A stretch of 64,000 nucleotides of DNA, taken from NCBI GenBank assembly GCA_963727415.1, contig CAVSGF010000002.1:2108001-2172000 (forward strand). Reading direction: 5' to 3'. The DNA is from DASQPR01 sp963727415 (lineage in GTDB: Bacteria > Actinomycetota > Actinomycetes > Mycobacteriales > Micromonosporaceae). The notes under the pieces are model-generated. The model was given only the letters and a program-made list of their open reading frames with translations, searched no databases and was not told the DNA's origin. Each line of letters begins with the position of its first letter. The stretch's first letter is position 1. This document shows, piece after piece, positions 18,909 to 27,206 of the stretch. A program made the translations under genes and the position numbers.

Positions 18909-18975
18909 GGTTGGAAGTCTGCCACTCCTGGCTGGGTGCGGCCCGGCCGGGCTAGGTGAGTCGGACGGGGCGGTC

Positions 18976-19830
18976 TCAGAGCCGGCACGCGTGGACCGCG
19001 GTCACCAGGATGGCGCGCGCGCCCACCTCGTACAGCTCGTCCATGATCCGGTGAGCGTCTTCGCGCAGCACCATCGCCTGAACCGCGACCCAGCCCTGCC
19101 GGTGCAGTGGAGACACGGTCGGGGATTCGATGCCCGGGGTGAGGGCTACCGCATCGCTCAGCCGGTCGGCGTGCACATCGTAAGCGAGCATGACGTACCG
19201 CTGCGCCACCAGGACGCCCTGCAGGCGGCGGACCAGTTGCAGCACCGGGGCTTGCTCCTGGTTCTCCGGTCGTGAGATGAGCAGCGCCGATGACTCCAGG
19301 ATCGGCTTGCCGACCGGCTCCAGCCCGGCCTGGCGCAGGGTCCCGCCGGTCGCGACCACGTCGGCGATCACGTCCGCGACACCGAGCCGGATCGCGTTCT
19401 CCACCGCGCCGTCGAGATTGACCACGGTCGCCGTGACGCCGTTGGCGGCGAGGTGAGCGCCGACCACCCCGGCGTACGCGGTGGCGATCCGGCAGCCGGA
19501 GAACGCGGTCACGTCGACGGTGTCCGGGTACTGTCCGATCCGCGCCGCGAACCGGAAGGTGGCCGGCCCGAAGCCCAGGTCGAGCACCTCAACGGCGGCG
19601 GAGGCGGAGTCGACGAGCAGGTCGCGCCCGGTTATTCCGAGGTCGAGATCCCCGGAACCGACATAGGTCGCGATATCACGCGGGCGCAGGTAAAAGAACT
19701 CGACGCCGTTGGCGTCGTCACGGCAGGCCAGGTCGCGGGCGTCAGCACGCTGGCGGTACCCGGCTTCGGAGAGCATGGCGACCGCTGGAGCGGCCAGAGT
19801 GCCCTTGCTGGGCACGGCTATCTTCAACAT
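18976..19830 (-). CDS. hisG: ATP phosphoribosyltransferase
   Basis: First step of histidine synthesis: condenses ATP with PRPP. 284 residues, the long form with its own C-terminal regulatory ACT-like domain (HRQGWVAVQAMVLREDAHRI to the end), where histidine would inhibit. The PRPP region is LGVADVIADVVATGGTLRQ. The ATG at 19830 is chosen because homology begins MLKIAVPSKGTL. It follows hisE by 28 bases and is probably cotranscribed. Confidence 0.96.
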   Translation of the reverse strand: MLKIAVPSKGTLAAPAVAMLSEAGYRQRADARDLACRDDANGVEFFYLRPRDIATYVGSGDLDLGITGRDLLVDSASAAVEVLDLGFGPATFRFAARIGQYPDTVDVTAFSGCRIATAYAGVVGAHLAANGVTATVVNLDGAVENAIRLGVADVIADVVATGGTLRQAGLEPVGKPILESSALLISRPENQEQAPVLQLVRRLQGVLVAQRYVMLAYDVHADRLSDAVALTPGIESPTVSPLHRQGWVAVQAMVLREDAHRIMDELYEVGARAILVTAVHACRL

Positions 19831-19858
19831 CGTCTGGGATATCCCCCGGATTCTTCGG

Positions 19859-20122
19859 TCATAGGTGGGCGTAGACGTCATCGAGCGAGAGATCGAGCGC
19901 GACCATCAGCACTTGTGCGTGGTACAGCAGCTGCGAGATCTCCTCGGCGGCCCGATGTCGGCCCTCGTACTCGGCGGCCATCCAGGTCTCGGCCGCCTCC
20001 TCGACGATCTTCTTGCCGATCGCGTGCACTCCGGCGTCGAGCAACTCGACGGTCCGGGAACCGTCCGGCCGCTCGTCGGCCCGCTTGCGCAGCGCGGTGA
20101 AGAGCTCATCGAAAGTACTCAC
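19859..20122 (-). CDS. hisE: phosphoribosyl-ATP pyrophosphatase
   Basis: Second step of histidine synthesis: hydrolyses phosphoribosyl-ATP to phosphoribosyl-AMP. 87 residues with the MazG-like helical pattern, GKKIVEEAAETWMAAEYEG carrying the metal-binding glutamates, and ISQLLYHAQVLMVALDLSLD. A GTG start at 20122 fits homology; the longer open frame overlaps ribH. It lies between ribH and hisG, the usual actinobacterial rib-his junction. Confidence 0.95.
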   Translation of the reverse strand: MSTFDELFTALRKRADERPDGSRTVELLDAGVHAIGKKIVEEAAETWMAAEYEGRHRAAEEISQLLYHAQVLMVALDLSLDDVYAHL

Positions 20123-20190
20123 GACACCACAGTCTGCCCGGTGACCGCGCAACCGGCACCGGGCAGGCCGTGGATTGTCCACTTGATGGA

Positions 20191-20667
20191 CTAGAACCCC
20201 CGGACCGCGCGGATGGCCAGGGCCGCGTCCAGCGCCGCGACCACCGATCCCCAGCCCTTGTCCTCCGGCGAGTCCGGGAAGCCTGCGCGGGCGCGCGCCT
20301 GTTCCAGGGTGTTGACCGTCAGCACGCCGTGAGCGACCGGTGTCGCCTCGTCCAGCGCGACCCTGGTCAGACCGTCGGTCACCGATCGGCACACGTAATC
20401 GAAATGGGCGGTCTCGCCCCGGATCACCACGCCGAGCGCGACCACCGCGTCGCAGGTGCGCGCCAGCGCCTGCGCCACGACGGACAGCTCGACCGATCCG
20501 GCGACATGCGCGACCGTCACCCGGGTCACGCCGCACGCTTTCGCGGCCGCCTCGGCACGCTCGCGCATCTGGCCGGTCAGATCGCCGTGCCACCGGGTCA
20601 CCGCGATACCGAGCTTGAGACCGTCGGCATCCACGGTGGACAGGTCCGGCTCACCGAACCCGGCCAT
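20191..20667 (-). CDS. ribH: 6,7-dimethyl-8-ribityllumazine synthase
   Basis: Forms lumazine, the riboflavin precursor, from the RibA and RibB product branches. 158 residues. Motifs include IAVTRWHGDLTGQM, VAHVAGSVELSVVAQALA, VVALGVVIRGETAHFDYV (with the catalytic histidine) and PVAHGVLTVNTLEQA. The ATG overlaps the ribBA stop (TGATG), so translation is coupled. Confidence 0.96.
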   Translation of the reverse strand: MAGFGEPDLSTVDADGLKLGIAVTRWHGDLTGQMRERAEAAAKACGVTRVTVAHVAGSVELSVVAQALARTCDAVVALGVVIRGETAHFDYVCRSVTDGLTRVALDEATPVAHGVLTVNTLEQARARAGFPDSPEDKGWGSVVAALDAALAIRAVRGF

Positions 20668-21896
20668 CAGAGGCTGCCCTCGGCGATCTGGTCCAGTTCG
20701 TCCAGCAGGTGTCCCATCCGGTCCCGTTTGGTACGCAGGTACCGCACGTTCTCCGGGGTCGCCCGGACCGGCATCGGTTCACGGCCGACGGTCTGGAGAC
20801 CGTAGCCCTCCAGACCGGCACGCTTGGCCGGGTTGTTGGTCAGCAGTCGCATGGTCCGCACGCCGAGATCGTAGAGAATCTGCGCTCCGGTGCCGTAATC
20901 CCTCGCGTCGGCCGGCAGGCCGAGATCGAGATTCGCGTCCACCGTGTCGCGCCCGGCATCCTGCAGTTGGTACGCCTGAAGCTTGTGCATCAGCCCGATG
21001 CCCCGGCCCTCGTGCCCGCGCACGTAGAGCACCACGCCGCGGCCCTCCTCGGCGATCCGGTCCATGGCGGCGTGCAGTTGCGGGCCGCAGTCGCACCGAA
21101 CCGAACCGAAGACATCGCCGGTCAGGCACTCCGAATGCACCCGGACCAGGACATCCTCACCGTCACCGAGGTCGCCTGCGACCAGCGCGATGTGCTCCGC
21201 GCCGTCGTGGGTGGACCGATATCCGTACGCGGTGAAGACCCCGTGTTCGGTCGGCATCTTCGCCTCGGCGACCCGCTCGACCTGCTTCTCGGTACGACGC
21301 CGGTAGGCGATCAGGTCCGCGATCGAGATGATGGTCAGGTCGTGTTCCTCGGCGAACGGCACCAGGTGCTGGAGCCGCATCATGGATCCGTCGTCATTGA
21401 CCATCTCGCACAACACACCCGCCGGACGAAGGCCGGCCAGCGTCGCCAGGTCGATGGCCGCCTCAGTGTGTCCGGGACGGCGCAGCACGCCGCCGTTACG
21501 GGCGCGCAGCGGCACCACGTGCCCCGGACGGGCCAGGTCGCTGGGCTTGGTCGAGGCCGACGCGAGCAGGCCGATGGTGTAGGCGCGATCCGTGGCGGAG
21601 ATTCCGGTCGACACGCCCTCGCGGGCGTCGACCGTCACGGTGTAAGCGGTGCCGCGCTTGTCCTGGTTGGTGTGGTACATCGGCGGCAGTTCCAGCCGGT
21701 CGCACTCTGCTTCGGTCAGTGGCACGCAGATGTACCCGGAGGTGTGCCGCACCATGAAGCCGACGAGTTCGGGCGTGACCATCTCGGCGGCGAAGATCAG
21801 GTCACCCTCGTTCTCGCGGTCCTCATCGTCGACCACGATGACCGCCTTGCCCGCGGCGATGTCCTTGATCGCCTGCTCGATCGTTCCCAGCATCAC
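20667..21896 (-). CDS. ribBA: bifunctional 3,4-dihydroxy-2-butanone 4-phosphate synthase / GTP cyclohydrolase II
   Basis: 409 residues. The N-terminal RibB domain (about 1-200) has VVDDEDRENEGDLIFAAE and GHTEAAIDLATLAGL. The C-terminal RibA domain (about 205-405) has the zinc cysteines in CLTGDVFGSVRCDCGPQLH and the GTP-binding RGHEGRGIGLMHKLQAYQLQ. It starts both branches of riboflavin synthesis. The start codon overlaps the ribE stop. Confidence 0.97.
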   Translation of the reverse strand: MMLGTIEQAIKDIAAGKAVIVVDDEDRENEGDLIFAAEMVTPELVGFMVRHTSGYICVPLTEAECDRLELPPMYHTNQDKRGTAYTVTVDAREGVSTGISATDRAYTIGLLASASTKPSDLARPGHVVPLRARNGGVLRRPGHTEAAIDLATLAGLRPAGVLCEMVNDDGSMMRLQHLVPFAEEHDLTIISIADLIAYRRRTEKQVERVAEAKMPTEHGVFTAYGYRSTHDGAEHIALVAGDLGDGEDVLVRVHSECLTGDVFGSVRCDCGPQLHAAMDRIAEEGRGVVLYVRGHEGRGIGLMHKLQAYQLQDAGRDTVDANLDLGLPADARDYGTGAQILYDLGVRTMRLLTNNPAKRAGLEGYGLQTVGREPMPVRATPENVRYLRTKRDRMGHLLDELDQIAEGSL

Positions 21897-22483
21897 GACC
21901 TGCCCAGCATCTTCTCGACATACTTGGCGATCACGTCGACCTCCAGATTCACCGGCGCGCCTACGCCCTTGCGGCCCAGCGTGGTAAGGCCGAGCGTGGT
22001 CGGGATCAGGCTCACCGAGAACTCCGAATCGCCGGCCTCGGTGACCGTCAGCGATACCCCGTCGACAGTGATCGATCCCTTCTCGACGACGTACCGCGTC
22101 AGCTCAGCGGGGATCGAGATGGTCACGATCTCCCACTGCTCGGCCGGCTTTCGGTTGACGATCCGGCCGATACCGTCGACATGGCCCTGCACCAGGTGGC
22201 CTCCGAGCCGGCTACCCAGGGTAGCGGCCCGCTCGAGATTCACCGGATCTCCGGGTTCGAGAGCATCGAGTGAGGATCGGTCCAGCGTCTCCTTCATGAC
22301 GTCAGCGGTGAAGATATCGCCGTCGACGTCAACGACGGTCAGGCACACGCCGTTGACGGCGATTGAATCGCCGTGCCGGGCATCGGCGGTGACGGTGGAT
22401 CCCCGGATCGATATCCGTGCCGCGTCGCCAAGATCGGTCACGGCGGCCACGCCGCCCAGTTCCTCGACAATGCCGGTGAACAT
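21893..22483 (-). CDS. ribE: riboflavin synthase alpha subunit
   Basis: Dismutates two lumazines into riboflavin. 196 residues with two tandem lumazine-binding barrels (MFTGIVEELGG at the start; GHLVQGHVDGIGRI at the start of the second). ATG 22483 has AAGGAGCG 10 bases upstream. It is the first gene after the FMN riboswitch, so flavin supply controls ribE-ribBA-ribH and possibly the his genes behind them. Confidence 0.96.
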   Translation of the reverse strand: MFTGIVEELGGVAAVTDLGDAARISIRGSTVTADARHGDSIAVNGVCLTVVDVDGDIFTADVMKETLDRSSLDALEPGDPVNLERAATLGSRLGGHLVQGHVDGIGRIVNRKPAEQWEIVTISIPAELTRYVVEKGSITVDGVSLTVTEAGDSEFSVSLIPTTLGLTTLGRKGVGAPVNLEVDVIAKYVEKMLGRS

Positions 22484-22926
22484 CTCGCTCGCTCCTTCAG
22501 CCGTCGGCACGGTGATCGAACGCGGCGCGGCGAGAGATTGAGGCGGCGAGCGAGGAAGATGCCGTAAGAAGGCGCTTTGTCCGGTCTGTCATCGACGGGC
22601 CCGCAAGCAGCGCATGGCACCCTCGTCCGCGCGCTGCCTCCCATCCGGACTATGACCGTCGGCTCCGGAGTCACACCGGATCCACCGGACACTGGCTGTA
22701 TCCGGGTCGCGGGCTCGCCGCGCCTGCCAGGCGCCGCTCACCGCCGGTTCGGAATTGCACCGATCCCGCCAGCGCGTGGTGGGTTTCTACCGACAGTCTT
22801 CCACGCTGACGATCGGCGCGGCAGCCAGACGCGACAGACGTCACACGACAGCTCGTCGCGACGCCGCTCCCGGCCGCGGCGGCGTCACTCCCCTCGGCGG
22901 CACCGCCGACCCGGTCGTCCGCTCGG
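22484..22926 (-). promoter_or_regulatory. 443-base ribE leader region
   Basis: Contains the FMN riboswitch in its middle. Between the riboswitch and ribE (22484-22629) there is no gene; ribosome binding site AAGGAG lies near 22493. Upstream of the riboswitch (22777-22926) the promoter should lie; TAGAAA near 22788 is a weak -10 candidate. No ribD is present here. Confidence 0.5.
22630..22776 (-). promoter_or_regulatory. FMN riboswitch (RFN element)
   Basis: The minus strand shows the conserved 5' part GTGCAATTCCGAACCGGCGGTGA (given here as key elements: TTCCGAACCGGCGGTG) and the 3' part CTCCGGAGCCGACGGTCATA followed by GTCCGGATGGGAGG. CGCGCTG (22776-22770) and CAGCGCG (22636-22630) close stem P1. 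It lies about 147 bases before ribE. FMN binding should turn down ribE and following genes; whether by termination or by masking of the ribosome site is not evident. Confidence 0.93.
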
Positions 22927-23271
22927 TCACGCCAGCGCCGAGGCGACGTCGGCGAAGACCGGGATCATGCCGTTCAGGCCGGTCATCTTCAGCACGTGCT
23001 CGACTCCCGGCTGCGGGCTCGCCAGGCGCAGATCGCCACCGATGGTTTCGGCACGCCGGCGCAGCCCGGCAAGGGCGCCCAGCCCGGTCGAGTCGCAGAA
23101 CCTGAGCCGATCAAGATCGAGTACCATCACCCGGCCAGGCGCCATCTGCTCGATGATCATGTTCTTGAACTGCTTCGTGGAGCCCAGGTCCAGCTCACCG
23201 GCGACGGCCAGCACGACCGCGTCGCTGGTGGCGGCCACCACCGTCACGGACAGATCCGATGTCGTCGGCAT
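22927..23271 (-). CDS. STAS-domain anti-sigma-factor antagonist
   Basis: About 114 residues, a single STAS domain: beta strand AVVLAVAGELDLGSTKQF, then VMVLDLDRLRFCDSTGLGAL, whose DST serine is the usual phosphorylation site of SpoIIAA/RsbV-like antagonists. In partner-switching systems the unphosphorylated form frees a sigma factor by binding an RsbW-like kinase. No kinase or sigma gene is adjacent, so it is an orphan here. The start is uncertain: GTG at 23286 abuts a GGAGGGG sequence, whereas ATG 23271 fits homology. Divergent from the hemerythrin gene. Confidence 0.88.
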   Translation of the reverse strand: MPTTSDLSVTVVAATSDAVVLAVAGELDLGSTKQFKNMIIEQMAPGRVMVLDLDRLRFCDSTGLGALAGLRRRAETIGGDLRLASPQPGVEHVLKMTGLNGMIPVFADVASALA

Positions 23272-23466
23272 GATCGCTGTGCGCACCCCTCCGCAGTCGG
23301 CCCGCAGTCGGCCCGGCCCTTGACCGTGCCCGCGTGGGCCGGGTCCACCGCCAACCTACCGGCAGCCTGGATACGGCCGGTAGGTCGGGCCAAACACGGT
23401 TAACGACGGTCATACCGGGAATGTCGTTATGGTCTGATCGGGATCTGCCATCGACCGGGAGCAAAC

Positions 23467-23991
23467 GTGGACATAACCCAGTTGATCCTAGATGATCATG
23501 CGGAGCAGCGACGGCTGTTCGCGCTCGTGGAACAGGTCGACCGGAACGACACGGCCGGCCTCGCGGCGCTGTGGCGGCGGCTGTCGGCGTTCCTGGAAGT
23601 GCACGCGCAAGCCGAGGAGGAGCACTTCTACCCAGCCCTGCTGCATCTCGGCAGGGGTGCGCCGGGCACCGGTGACGAGGAGGATGAGACCGAGGACGCG
23701 ATCGGCGATCACAACGAGATCCGCGACGCCATCGCGAAGGTCGGCGACCACGCGGTCGGCAGCGACGGCTGGTACCAGGCGGTCGCCGAGGTCAATCGGG
23801 CCAACGGCGATCATATGGCCGAGGAGGAGCGGGAGGGTCTGACCGACTTCCGAACGCACGCGAGCTTGCAGACCCGCCACGACCTGGGCGTGGCATTCGC
23901 CGGCTTCGAGACCCGGCACGTGACCGGCGTCGCACCGGTCGACAAGGATCCCCAGCGGTACATCGCCGAGCAGGAGGGCGAGGGCCCGTAG
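23467..23991 (+). CDS. hemerythrin HHE-domain protein
   Basis: 174 residues, GTG start with GGGAG 7 bases upstream. A four-helix bundle with iron ligands suggested by LILDDHAEQRRLF, EVHAQAEEEHFYPALL, AIGDHNEIRDAI and ANGDHMAEEEREGL, the standard H-HxxxE-H-HxxxE set. Binds a di-iron centre that can sense or carry oxygen, nitric oxide or peroxide. It is followed by a conserved C-terminal tail (TGVAPVDKDPQRYI). One of the few plus-strand genes. TATGGT near 23429 is a plausible -10. Its location between a STAS antagonist and a REC-GGDEF regulator hints at a gas or redox signalling role, which is inference. Confidence 0.9.
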   Translation: MDITQLILDDHAEQRRLFALVEQVDRNDTAGLAALWRRLSAFLEVHAQAEEEHFYPALLHLGRGAPGTGDEEDETEDAIGDHNEIRDAIAKVGDHAVGSDGWYQAVAEVNRANGDHMAEEEREGLTDFRTHASLQTRHDLGVAFAGFETRHVTGVAPVDKDPQRYIAEQEGEGP

Positions 23992-24031
23992 AGGCGCCTC
24001 CGCGACCGGGTGGCCCGGGCGCGACCGGGGC

Positions 24032-25016
24032 TCAGTCGTGAGCCGACCAGTCGAGTGCCTCGTCCGGTCGCTCCCTGCGACGCCGGTCGAACGACACGTA
24101 CGACCCGGGTTGTGTCTTCGCCACCGTCTTCATCTCCGACGCCGCCGCGACCATCTCCCGGGCATTGGCGAACTCGCGCCGATCCGACAGCGCTACGCCG
24201 ATGGACAGCGTCACCAGGTTGAGCTGGTGCTTGTCGCCCCGCCGATCGGTCAGTTCGACGTATCCGCGCTCCGAATCGACCGGGTCGTAGAGGTCGTCGG
24301 CAGCCCGCTCAAACGCCTCGACGGCGTGGCGGGTCAACTGCTCGATCTGCGAGGTGGCGCAGACGATGACGAAGTCGTCGCCGCCGATGTGGCCGATGAA
24401 CGCCGGCGGAGTCCCGCTCTCGGCCGCCGCCTCCTGCAGGCAGATGGCCAGCGCCTTGATGAACTCATCGCCGCGGCCGAACCCGTACAGGTCGTTGACG
24501 GTCTTGAAGCGGTCGATGTCCACGTGCCCAACCGCGAAGCGGTCGCCCCGGGCGGCGCGAGTCGACACCTCCTGCAGGATCCGGGTGTTGCCGGGAAGCC
24601 GGGTCAGCGGCGACAGTTCCCGGAACTCCTTGCTGCGGCGCAACGTCGATCGGATCCGGGCGACCAGTTCCATGGTGTCGAATGGCTTGACCACGTAGTC
24701 GTCGGCCCCGGCGTTCAGCCCCACCACCTTGTCGGCGGACAGGCCCTTGGCGGTCAGCATGATGATCGGCACCGACGACGTGACCGGGTCGGAGCGGAGC
24801 CGGCTGGTCAATTCCAGCCCATCGACGCCCGGCATCATCAGATCTATCACCGCCAGATCCGGGCGGAACTGGCGGGCCAGTGCGAATGCGGTGCCGCCGT
24901 CGTTGCGCGACAACCGTCTCGAAACCTTCGGCCTTGAGGTTCATCTCGACGAAGCGCGCGATGTCGACATCATCGTCGACGACGAGAATCAGGTCCCTGG
25001 CCTCGATGTCGGTCAA
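24032..25016 (-). CDS. response regulator with REC and GGDEF domains, one frameshift
   Basis: The REC domain starts LILVVDDDVDIARFVEMNL with the acidic pocket, then the phospho-acceptor aspartate in LAVIDLMMPGVDGLEL, and IIMLTAK. The GGDEF domain follows (FAVGHVDIDRFKTVNDLYGF, then HIGGDDFVIV). The signature is GGDDF, not GGDEF, and there is no RxxD inhibitory site before it. An indel near 24905 splits the frame between ETVVA and NDGGTAFALA. The TTG start at 25016 overlaps the rpe stop (TTGA), so it is translationally coupled to rpe. Expected role: phosphorylation-controlled cyclic-di-GMP synthesis, if the GGDDF site is active. No partner kinase in the window. Confidence 0.87.
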
Positions 25017-25693
25017 CCGCCCGCCGCCTCTGCGCGCGCCCGGATGGCCCGGCATGCGGCGGCCGGGTCGCCCGCGCCGTAGACGGCGGTGCCGGCCACG
25101 AACGCGTCCGCTCCCGCCGCCGCCGCGGCGGCTGCGCTGTCCTCATCGATCCCGCCGTCGACCTCGATCCGCAGGTCCAGGTGTCCGCCGGCAGCGTGAT
25201 GCCGCGCGACGCGCACCTTCTCCAGCAGCTCAGGGATGAACGCCTGGCCGCCGAACCCGGCCTTGATCGTCATGATCAGCAGCGTGTCGAAGTGCGGCAG
25301 GATCTCCAGGTACGGCTCGACCGGGGTGTCCCGGTCAATCGCCAGGCCCGCCCTGGTTCCGGCCGCCCGCAGGTCGCGAGCCAGCGCCACCGGATCCGAC
25401 GCCGCCTCCACGTGGAACGACACGTTGTACGCTCCAGCCTCCGCGTAGCCGATCGCCCACCGTTCCGGCGCGTCGATCATCAGATGGCAGTCCAGCGGCA
25501 GATCGGTGGCCTTCCGCAGGCTGGAAACGACCGGCAGGCCGATCGTCAGGTTCGGGACGAAATGGTTGTCCATCACGTCGACATGCAGCCAGTCCGCCGC
25601 CCCGGCGACGGCTTTCGCCTCGGATGCCAGGTGGGCGAAGTCGGACGCGAGCAAGCTCGGCGCGATGATCACGCCGGGATCGATCTCGGACAT
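25013..25693 (-). CDS. rpe: ribulose-phosphate 3-epimerase
   Basis: Interconverts ribulose 5-phosphate and xylulose 5-phosphate in the pentose phosphate pathway. 226 residues. Motifs: IIAPSLLASDFAHLASE, WLHVDVMDNHFVPNLTIG (metal histidine and aspartate), LDCHLMI, IMTIKAGFGGQAFIPE and LRIEVDGGID. It supplies ribulose 5-phosphate, a substrate of RibB, which explains its usual place near rib genes. Its stop overlaps the start of the REC-GGDEF gene. Confidence 0.96.
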   Translation of the reverse strand: MSEIDPGVIIAPSLLASDFAHLASEAKAVAGAADWLHVDVMDNHFVPNLTIGLPVVSSLRKATDLPLDCHLMIDAPERWAIGYAEAGAYNVSFHVEAASDPVALARDLRAAGTRAGLAIDRDTPVEPYLEILPHFDTLLIMTIKAGFGGQAFIPELLEKVRVARHHAAGGHLDLRIEVDGGIDEDSAAAAAAAGADAFVAGTAVYGAGDPAAACRAIRARAEAAGG

Positions 25694-25775
25694 GGCCGCA
25701 AGTCTAAGGTCCGCGACGGCATGACCGGCAACAGGATCGCCCGGGACGGCGAACCGGCCGGGTGCCGTGGCCGGC

Positions 25776-27206
25776 TCACCCGCGCCGCAGCAGGGCCAGG
25801 AACATGGCGTCGGTACCGTGCCGGTGTGGCCACAGCTGGACCGTCGGCCCGGTGCCCAGCCCGGGCATGCCGGGGCCCAACAGCGGCCGGGCGTCGATGA
25901 GTTCCACCGGATGTGGTGACCTGCGGGCGGTCTCAGTGACCGTCACCTGCGTTTCGGCGACGTGCGGTGAGCACGTGACGTATCCGACCACGCCGCCCGG
26001 GCGCGCGGCGCGGATGGCGGCGTCCAGCAACTCACGCTGCAGCCGGGTCAGCGCCGGAAGGTCACCGGGACTACGCCGCCAGCGCGCCTCCGGGCGCCGG
26101 CGCAGCGAGCCGAGCCCCGAACAGGGCGCATCCACGATCACCCGATCGAACGCGGCTTCCGGCAGCCCCGGCTCGCGGCCGACGTCCCGGCCGTCGGCCG
26201 TGATGACAGTGACCGGGAGGCCCGCGCACGTGGCCCGGACCAGGTCGGCCCGATGGGGCGTCACCTCCACCGCCGTGACCTCGGCCCCCCGCTGCGCGGC
26301 AAGTGCGCCGAGCAGGCCGGCCTTGCCGCCGGGACCGGCGCACAGGTCCAGCCACCGTTCGTCGGCGCCGTCGACCGGAGCGTCGGCGACCGCCGAGGCC
26401 ACCAACTGCGAACCCTCGTCCTGCACATGGGCGGCTCGCCCGGCGACCGCCCGGATGTCGCCCGGCGATCCGCCAGGCAGGTACACGGCGTATGGCGAGA
26501 ACGCGCCGGGCGCTCCGCCGCACTCGTCGGCCAGGTCGACAGCCTCGATCCGGCCAGGGCGGGCGCACAGGTGCACCTGCGGCCGCTCGTTGTCCTCGGC
26601 GAGGGCGTCGTCCGTCTCGTCCAGATCGCCACCGAGCGCCTCGGCGAACGCGCGCACGATCCACTCCGGATGGTGGCGGGTGACCGCGAGGTAACCCACC
26701 CGATCGCTGGTCTCGTCCGGGGCCACGGCGGTCAGCCAGTCGTCCAGATCTCGCTCGCTGATCGCGCGCATCACCGCGTTGGCGAATCCGACACCGCTCT
26801 CACCGGCCGCGCCACGCACCAGGTTGACCGTTGACGACGCCGCGGCGTGTGCCGGAACCCGGGTGTAGAGCAGCTGGTAGACGCCCATCCGCAAGGCGTC
26901 GCGGATGGGTTCGTCGATCCGGGCGACGTCGCGATCGGCGGCGATGCCGATGATCCGGTCCACGGTTCCGGCGGTGCGCAGGGTCCCGTACGTCAGCTCG
27001 GTAGCGAACGCGGCGTCCCGGCCATGCAGGCCGGCATCCCGGAGAATGCCGGGCAGCGCCAGGTTGGCGTACGCGTCGTCGCGGTAGACCGCCGAGATGG
27101 CCTGGTAGGCCGCCCGGCGCGCCGCGTCGACCGGCTCACCGCGTCCAGAACGCCGGTCTCCGCCGCGGCCGGTGGCCGAGGTGTGCCGCCGGATCGGCCC
27201 GCTCAC
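25776..27206 (-). CDS. rsmB: 16S rRNA m5C967 methyltransferase
   Basis: 476 residues. An N-terminal NusB-like RNA-binding domain (about 25-165) is followed by a class I methyltransferase with DLCAGPGGKAGLLGAL for SAM, VIVDAPCSGLGSLRR and the second catalytic-loop cysteine in GYVTCSPHVAETQ. ATG 27206 overlaps the fmt stop by four bases. Standard neighbour of fmt and def. Confidence 0.95.
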   Translation of the reverse strand: MSGPIRRHTSATGRGGDRRSGRGEPVDAARRAAYQAISAVYRDDAYANLALPGILRDAGLHGRDAAFATELTYGTLRTAGTVDRIIGIAADRDVARIDEPIRDALRMGVYQLLYTRVPAHAAASSTVNLVRGAAGESGVGFANAVMRAISERDLDDWLTAVAPDETSDRVGYLAVTRHHPEWIVRAFAEALGGDLDETDDALAEDNERPQVHLCARPGRIEAVDLADECGGAPGAFSPYAVYLPGGSPGDIRAVAGRAAHVQDEGSQLVASAVADAPVDGADERWLDLCAGPGGKAGLLGALAAQRGAEVTAVEVTPHRADLVRATCAGLPVTVITADGRDVGREPGLPEAAFDRVIVDAPCSGLGSLRRRPEARWRRSPGDLPALTRLQRELLDAAIRAARPGGVVGYVTCSPHVAETQVTVTETARRSPHPVELIDARPLLGPGMPGLGTGPTVQLWPHRHGTDAMFLALLRRG

